Assembly (NCBI GenBank): GCA_003024785.1
Contig: PUQB01000462.1
Location: 138,523 to 202,522, forward strand
Reading direction: 5' to 3'
DNA from: Selaginella tamariscina
Taxonomy: Eukaryota > Streptophyta > Lycopodiopsida > Selaginellales > Selaginellaceae
Length of the DNA stretch: 64,000 bases
Positions 60,060 to 64,000 of the stretch are shown one piece after another; the first letter of the stretch is position 1, and every line of letters starts with the position of its first letter. The notes below the pieces were generated by a model. It did no database searches and had not been told where the DNA came from. It saw only the letters and a program-made list of their open reading frames with translations. The translations under genes were made by a program, and so were the position numbers.

Positions 60060-61744
60060 AAGAAATAGGGGAGATACGGGTAGAAGCAGGAATTAGATTT
60101 GCAAAGGCGATTGCAGCGATTGCAGAGGAAGCTCAGTTGCCATCCGGGAGTGTGGTTCCTGAGTGCTGCATTATAGAGCCAGGAACAATCTACTACTTCA
60201 AGGTGGCACGGGCCAAGCCAAAGCCAAAGCCTGTTCCATCTGGTCGCTCGCCTCCTACTGCGAGGTTTGAGGTTCTGCACTTCGACTTGCTACACAGGAA
60301 TATGAAGGAAATCAAGCGGATGCTGCAGCTAAATGTGGATACAATTGACGACTATGGCTTTCAGCAATTTAGCTCGCAACGGTTTGGGTTCTGCAAAGAT
60401 TTAGTATCCACCTTAGCGGACTGTGCCGCCGGTAGAACGCGTGAGGAGGACTTTGAAGATCGCTATGATATTGCTTTGTCCTTCCGAGGCAAGGAAGGGT
60501 TTGACACTGGGTAAGCTGCATGCTTTTGTTTTTCTCCCAGTGTAACGTGGTTCTGTTTTCTACTTGAAGGAAACTTGTGCATAAGAAGGCAGGTATAGTT
60601 GTGGACAAGGCATCCTTTTCCTGCTTCGTGTCAACCCAAGACTTTCCGCAAATTTTCGAGTCCAGAGCCTTGCCTTGCAATGAGAATAACCGCTACTCTT
60701 TGAACGTAAGTTCTGTCTTTAAAGCGTGTCTGCGTAATGTGTGTAAAATGTTGCAGGAAGTCGCTTTTCTTATCTGGATCAGTTGCCTCTTGCGTATCAA
60801 GCACAGAGAAATCGGTTTGCACCAGGGGCAGCTAGTCAGTTTATCTGAGGATGTGCAAGCTGAAATTGTTGAAGAACTTGGCCGTACCATGCCGTCCGCC
60901 GTCTTTAGTGCGAGGGATGCGCATCGAGAGCTTATTATCAAGGTCGGCCACTCTCAAGGAACTCATAAACTAGTGCGGGAACTGAACGTGGAATCCCGCA
61001 TTTGGCATCAGGTACTCTTTGTTTCTATCATCTCCCGGAATGATCTTGTTTCGTCAGGTTGAAAACGAAGCTACGATTCTGAACGGGTTGAAGAGCTGTC
61101 ACCTTGTCCCACCCTTGGCCTTGTCTTGTCACTGGAACAACATGCTTGTGGTGGTTACGGAGAAACAAGGCGCTCCTCTGCTGAACAAAGATTTCTCGAC
61201 TTTGGTCAACGTCTCAAGGCAGGCAGATGCTTTATTCCGAGACTTGACGACTACAGTGCTGCACCTTGGAGGTGAGAGTTTTCTATCTCTGAAACTGAGA
61301 CTCTATTTGTTGCTCTTGCAGCGTCACGGAATTGCTCACGGGGATATCAAGCCGACGAACATCGGGGTCTATTTCCGACCAGAGGAGCATGACAGCCGAC
61401 GCTTTTACCTGTATGACTTTGACGTCGCGCTGGAGCTGCCGCAGAAGGATGACAAACCGGGAGCTGGAAGCCTCCATTTCAGCTCCTGTGACACCCTTTT
61501 AGAAGGCAAGGTGGATTTGCTTTCAGAACTCGTCGCGGTGGTCTACACGTGTTTGCACTTGTTGGGAGTGAATCTTCCTTGGGATCAAGCTGCGGACCGA
61601 GGCAACTTATGGGGCTGCCTCGATGCCCGAAGAGATTTCGCAGAGGATGTGACCAAGAACCGTGGCAGGCCGCTGGCCATGCTGAGCCCTGCCATAAGTT
61701 CTCACTGTCGAGCATCCCTGCGCGGAGGAGCCAAGCCAAGATGA
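60060..61744 (+). CDS. Atypical protein kinase, five exons (HGD/DFD variant)
   Basis: Exons about 60,060-60,510, 60,570-60,705, 60,757-61,011, 61,058-61,271 and 61,322-61,744 (TGA), all with GT/AG borders. The start is uncertain because upstream sequence is the PPR 3 promoter side. Exons 1-2 are an unknown domain (Lys/Pro-rich KPKPKPVPSG; KKAGIVVDKASFSCFV). Kinase: VFSARDAHRELIIKVG (beta3 Lys), VENEATILNGLK (helix C Glu), hinge MLVVVTEKQGAPL, catalytic loop HGIAHGDIKPTNIGV, and YLYDFDVALE where DFG is usual. HGD in place of HRD still keeps the catalytic Asp; DFD keeps the Mg-binding Asp. Short C-lobe. Resembles kinases fused to Crinkler/RHS-type effectors, but the family is not certain. Confidence 0.62.
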
Positions 61745-61979
61745 GATCCGGGAATCTGCGAGACACCTCTTGTCTTTAGACACGTCGCCATGCCAAGATA
61801 CAGCTTCTTCTTCGACTTAAGTACGTAAGCTGTGACAAGTTTCATAGTTTTGCGCACCAGAGCAAGCTATCGACTGTGTGTGCATGCGTGTACGTGTGTA
61901 TAGGATATACTAGGATTTATTCGATAGTAGGTTCAATACACTAATGATTCACTCTTTTACATATATGAAACGTTCCAAA

Positions 61980-62045
61980 CGAATGTTCAAACGTGTTCTA
62001 TGTCGATGTGTGTGTGTGCGTGCGTGTGCGTGAGAGAGAGAATAA
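61980..62045. repeat. GT/GC and GA microsatellite
   Basis: A TGTGTGTGTGCGTGCGTGTG run at 62,010-62,030 followed by GAGAGAGAG. Confidence 0.75.
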
Positions 62046-62076
62046 AAGAAGGTTTGGATTAAACAGCTTATGACTT

Positions 62077-62534
62077 TTAAGCTACCGCTGCTTTACGTGC
62101 TTCTTGCATCTTCATCTTATACTTATGCAGAACAACCTTGTTATATAGAGGAACCTTGTGACCTTGGAACTGTCTCTCTTCCTTGACCGCCTGCAGATTA
62201 ACCTCCGCCTTTGCCATTAACTCTTGCTGCAGTTCCTTGACGAAGCACTTGTCACAGAACTCATAAGGTTGTTCCATGCTGCAATGAAACTGTTTCTCTT
62301 CCTTGAGCGCCTGCAGATTGGCCACAGTCTTTGCCGTCAATTCTTGCTGCAGTTCCTTGAGGAAACACTTCTTACAGAACTCATAAGGTTGTTCCATGCT
62401 ACACTTTTTGCATAACCCCTTGTTGCCTCCGGAGATTCAGACCTTACTGCAGGTCTTCTTACACATCGAACTACTTTCTTAAGCAAGGAGTTTTTATGGA
62501 AGTCCATATCCGCGCTTTCATGGCTGCTCGACAT
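62077..62534 (-). pseudogene. Small CxxC-repeat protein, unknown function
   Basis: The minus-strand start MSSSHESADMDFHKNSLLKK at 62,534 is followed by a frame change near 62,410-62,420. The second part (62,397-62,077) contains two tandem ~40-residue units: SMEQPYEFCKKCFLKELQQE and SMEQPYEFCDKCFVKELQQE, each followed by a helical AK..NLQA.KEE..F stretch. A further CKKC lies just before the first unit in that frame, suggesting paired CxxC metal sites plus a helix. About 150 residues in total. I do not recognise the family. The shift may mean a pseudogene or a missed short intron. Confidence 0.55.
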
Positions 62535-62799
62535 GGTTATAAAATATTTATAATTAGGTAAACTAATATATACACGAGTTATTTAAAGGTTTGAGAAACC
62601 TTTATTTATATTATATACGGTCTGAGAAACATATATTTTTATTATATATACGAGAAACCAATTTGATCATATCGTGTGTACCATCTTTTTACACAATCAA
62701 GTCAGTCTTTAGCTGTCTCAAAATATAAACGCATTTATATTCTTTTTCACAAAAGTCGAATAAATTACCATCTGCAAAAAGATATAATGTTTCATGGAT

Positions 62800-62852
62800 A
62801 CTCTCTCTCTCTCTCTCTCTCTCTCACTCACACACACACACACACACACACT
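62800..62852. repeat. (TC)n-(AC)n compound microsatellite
   Basis: CTCTCTCTCT from 62,801 passes directly into CACACACACA to 62,850. Confidence 0.85.
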
Positions 62853-62951
62853 GCACGTGCTTATATACGAACACGCATATATAAACACCTCAGATTTGAT
62901 ATACACATAAGTGTGTAAACAAAAGTCACATATATATATAACCCTCTCTAC

Positions 62952-63296
62952 CTATGCTGCACATACACAGACCTTAGTAACCACGACCCTCCCAAGAATA
63001 ATCTTCACAGGAAGAGCACCCCAATGACAGGACCCATAGCTCTGGTTCCTGTTGTCCCCCATCACGAAGACATGTCCCTCAGGATCTCGCTCTCGGGTAT
63101 ATGTCTCACGTTGGGGCTGACCATTTATCACCAGTCTACCATTGACTACCTGGACCACGTCACCAGCCACTACAAACACGTCCTTGTTTTCCGGCTGCAG
63201 AGAGTCCGGCGGACCGGAAGAACTGTCATTCATCTGTGAATGGGTGAAGTAAGATATTGTGGCTGTCTCTGGAGATAACACTGTGACCCACTCCAT
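62952..63296 (-). pseudogene. Orphan exon of a type I signal peptidase (plastid/thylakoid type)
   Basis: Type I signal peptidases remove transit or signal peptides; the plant plastid form acts in thylakoid and envelope. An acceptor-like TTCACCCATTCACAG lies near 63,236. After it come VFVVAGDVVQVVNGRLVING (the catalytic-Lys box region, one Lys just upstream) and GHVFVMGDNRNQSYGSCHWG (the conserved GDNR box, with Gly where Asp usually follows Ser-Tyr), then ALPVKIILGR. The exon with the catalytic Ser box was not found upstream to 63,530, where the kinase copy begins. Probably a fragment. Confidence 0.72.
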
Positions 63297-63499
63297 ATAG
63301 TTACATCACTAAACTATGTTAACTTAACTAGATACTGTGAATAACCTTCACCAAGTTTCTATTTATTTGGACCTTCTTTGATTAATGTAGATACACATGA
63401 TAGAACATGACACAATAACATATTCTGGAGAAAATCTCATGTGATTATTATGTGTGTCCTGTGTGCATACACATATATATGCCATGCATTCTCTCTCTT

Positions 63500-63520
63500 C
63501 ACACACACACACACACTATA
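63500..63520. repeat. (CA)n at the edge of the inverted kinase copy
   Basis: A short CACACACACA run directly outside the point where similarity to the plus-strand kinase ends (about 63,527). Confidence 0.7.
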
Positions 63521-63526
63521 CAATGC

Positions 63527-64000
63527 CAGCGAGAGGCCGAAGTCATACAGGTAAAAGCGTCGGCTGTCATGCTCCTCTGGTCGGAAATAGACCCCGATGT
63601 TTGTCGGCTTGATATCCCTGTGAGCAATTCCGTGACGCTGCAAGAGCAACAAATAGAGTCTCAGTCTCAGAGATAGAAAACTTTCACCTCAAGGTGCGGC
63701 ACTGTAGTCGTCTAGTCTCGGAATAAAGCATCTGCATGCGTTGAGACGTCGACCGAAGTCGAGAAATCTTTGTTCAGCAGAGGAGCGCCTGGTTTCTCCG
63801 TAACCACCACAAGCATGTTGTTCCAATGACAAGACAAGGCCAAGGGTGGGACAAGGTGACAGCTCTTCAACCTGTTTAGAATCGTAGCTTCGTTTTCAAC
63901 CTGAAGAAACAAGATCATTTCGGGAGGTGATAGAAACAAAGAGTACGCGGGATTCCACGTTCAGTTCCCGCACTAGTTTATGAGTTCCTTGAGAGTGGCC
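63527..64000 (-). pseudogene. Inverted partial copy of the kinase (HRD/DFG intact, nonsense codon)
   Basis: This is the reverse-complement near-copy of 60,950-61,434, continuing beyond the window. It keeps canonical HGIAHRDIKPTNIGV and YLYDFGLSLA. However, a codon equal to TTG in the plus copy is TAG near 63,715, the exon-4 donor is changed (GAG|GTGAAA), and 12 bases before the exon-3 donor are missing (near 63,953). Similarity ends just after DFG, so the C-lobe is absent. A truncated pseudogene arm of an inverted duplication. Confidence 0.82.

Noticed and set aside
61364..61420. Kinase from recent bacterial transfer
   Set aside because: The gene has four spliceosomal-type introns and an inverted copy sharing them; base use does not stand out.

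Overview
The window looks like nuclear DNA of a seedless vascular plant, most likely a fern or possibly a lycophyte. The evidence is three PLS-type pentatricopeptide (PPR) loci whose wording resembles the very large fern/lycophyte families, a multi-exon AGO4-type Argonaute, plant-type nested LTR retrotransposons, a BCS1-like plant AAA protein, short introns with GTAAG donors, many (GT)n/(CA)n tracts and long AT-rich spacers. No bacterial-style operon, rRNA, tRNA or CRISPR array was seen. The species assignment is inference.

Positions 1-30,030 form one nest of LTR retrotransposons. The oldest host is a decayed Ty1/copia element (initiator-tRNA primer site at 531; gag, integrase and reverse transcriptase broken by stops). 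A 753-bp LTR-only insertion (3,428-4,180, duplication GTAGC) and a full Ty3/gypsy chromovirus (GypA copy 1, 4,611-9,907, duplication GCTTG) sit inside its reverse transcriptase. A second Ty3/gypsy family (GypC) begins near 10,040 and ends at 30,030. It is split by GypA copy 2 in reverse orientation (12,858-19,167, duplication GCAAC) and by a third LTR element, D (20,739-29,697). Element D carries two neighbouring in-place inversions bounded by 6-7 bp inverted microhomologies, and a ~2-kb non-canonical coding-like region before its 3' LTR.

Positions 30,040-48,200 hold a secreted-peptide-like orphan exon, a PPR pseudogene (31,033-32,687), an AT-rich spacer with a Harbinger-type MITE (33,194-33,689) and a 43-bp tandem array, a broken Crinkler/RHS-like NTPase relic (minus strand, about 37,000-37,940), a partial copy of the first Argonaute exons (38,018-38,350), the Argonaute locus (minus strand, 39,026-42,835) and a 5-kb AT-rich spacer. 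The Argonaute PIWI domain is mostly readable with its D-D-H residues and has an unusual Arg-Gly/Asn/Gln-rich insert. Its N-terminal exons are frameshifted.

Positions 48,200-64,000 hold a long PPR locus (minus strand, three frameshifts), another decayed Ty3/gypsy element (50,929 to about 55,393), a BCS1-like AAA protein that has lost its Walker A lysine/serine motif (56,382-57,935), a third PPR pseudogene (minus strand, 57,958-60,003), and a five-exon atypical kinase gene (about 60,060-61,744). They are followed by a small CxxC-repeat protein, an orphan type I signal peptidase exon, and an inverted partial copy of the kinase running off the window end. The two kinase copies show complementary damage: the plus copy is open but has HGD/DFD in place of HRD/DFG, while the minus copy keeps HRD/DFG but has a nonsense codon and no C-lobe.

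The most noteworthy items are the double inversion in element D, the insert in the Argonaute PIWI domain, the kinase pair, the dead AAA protein, and the repeated CCTGTA/TACAGG vocabulary of GypA. Exon boundaries were read by eye from GT/AG sites and protein similarity; no search was run.
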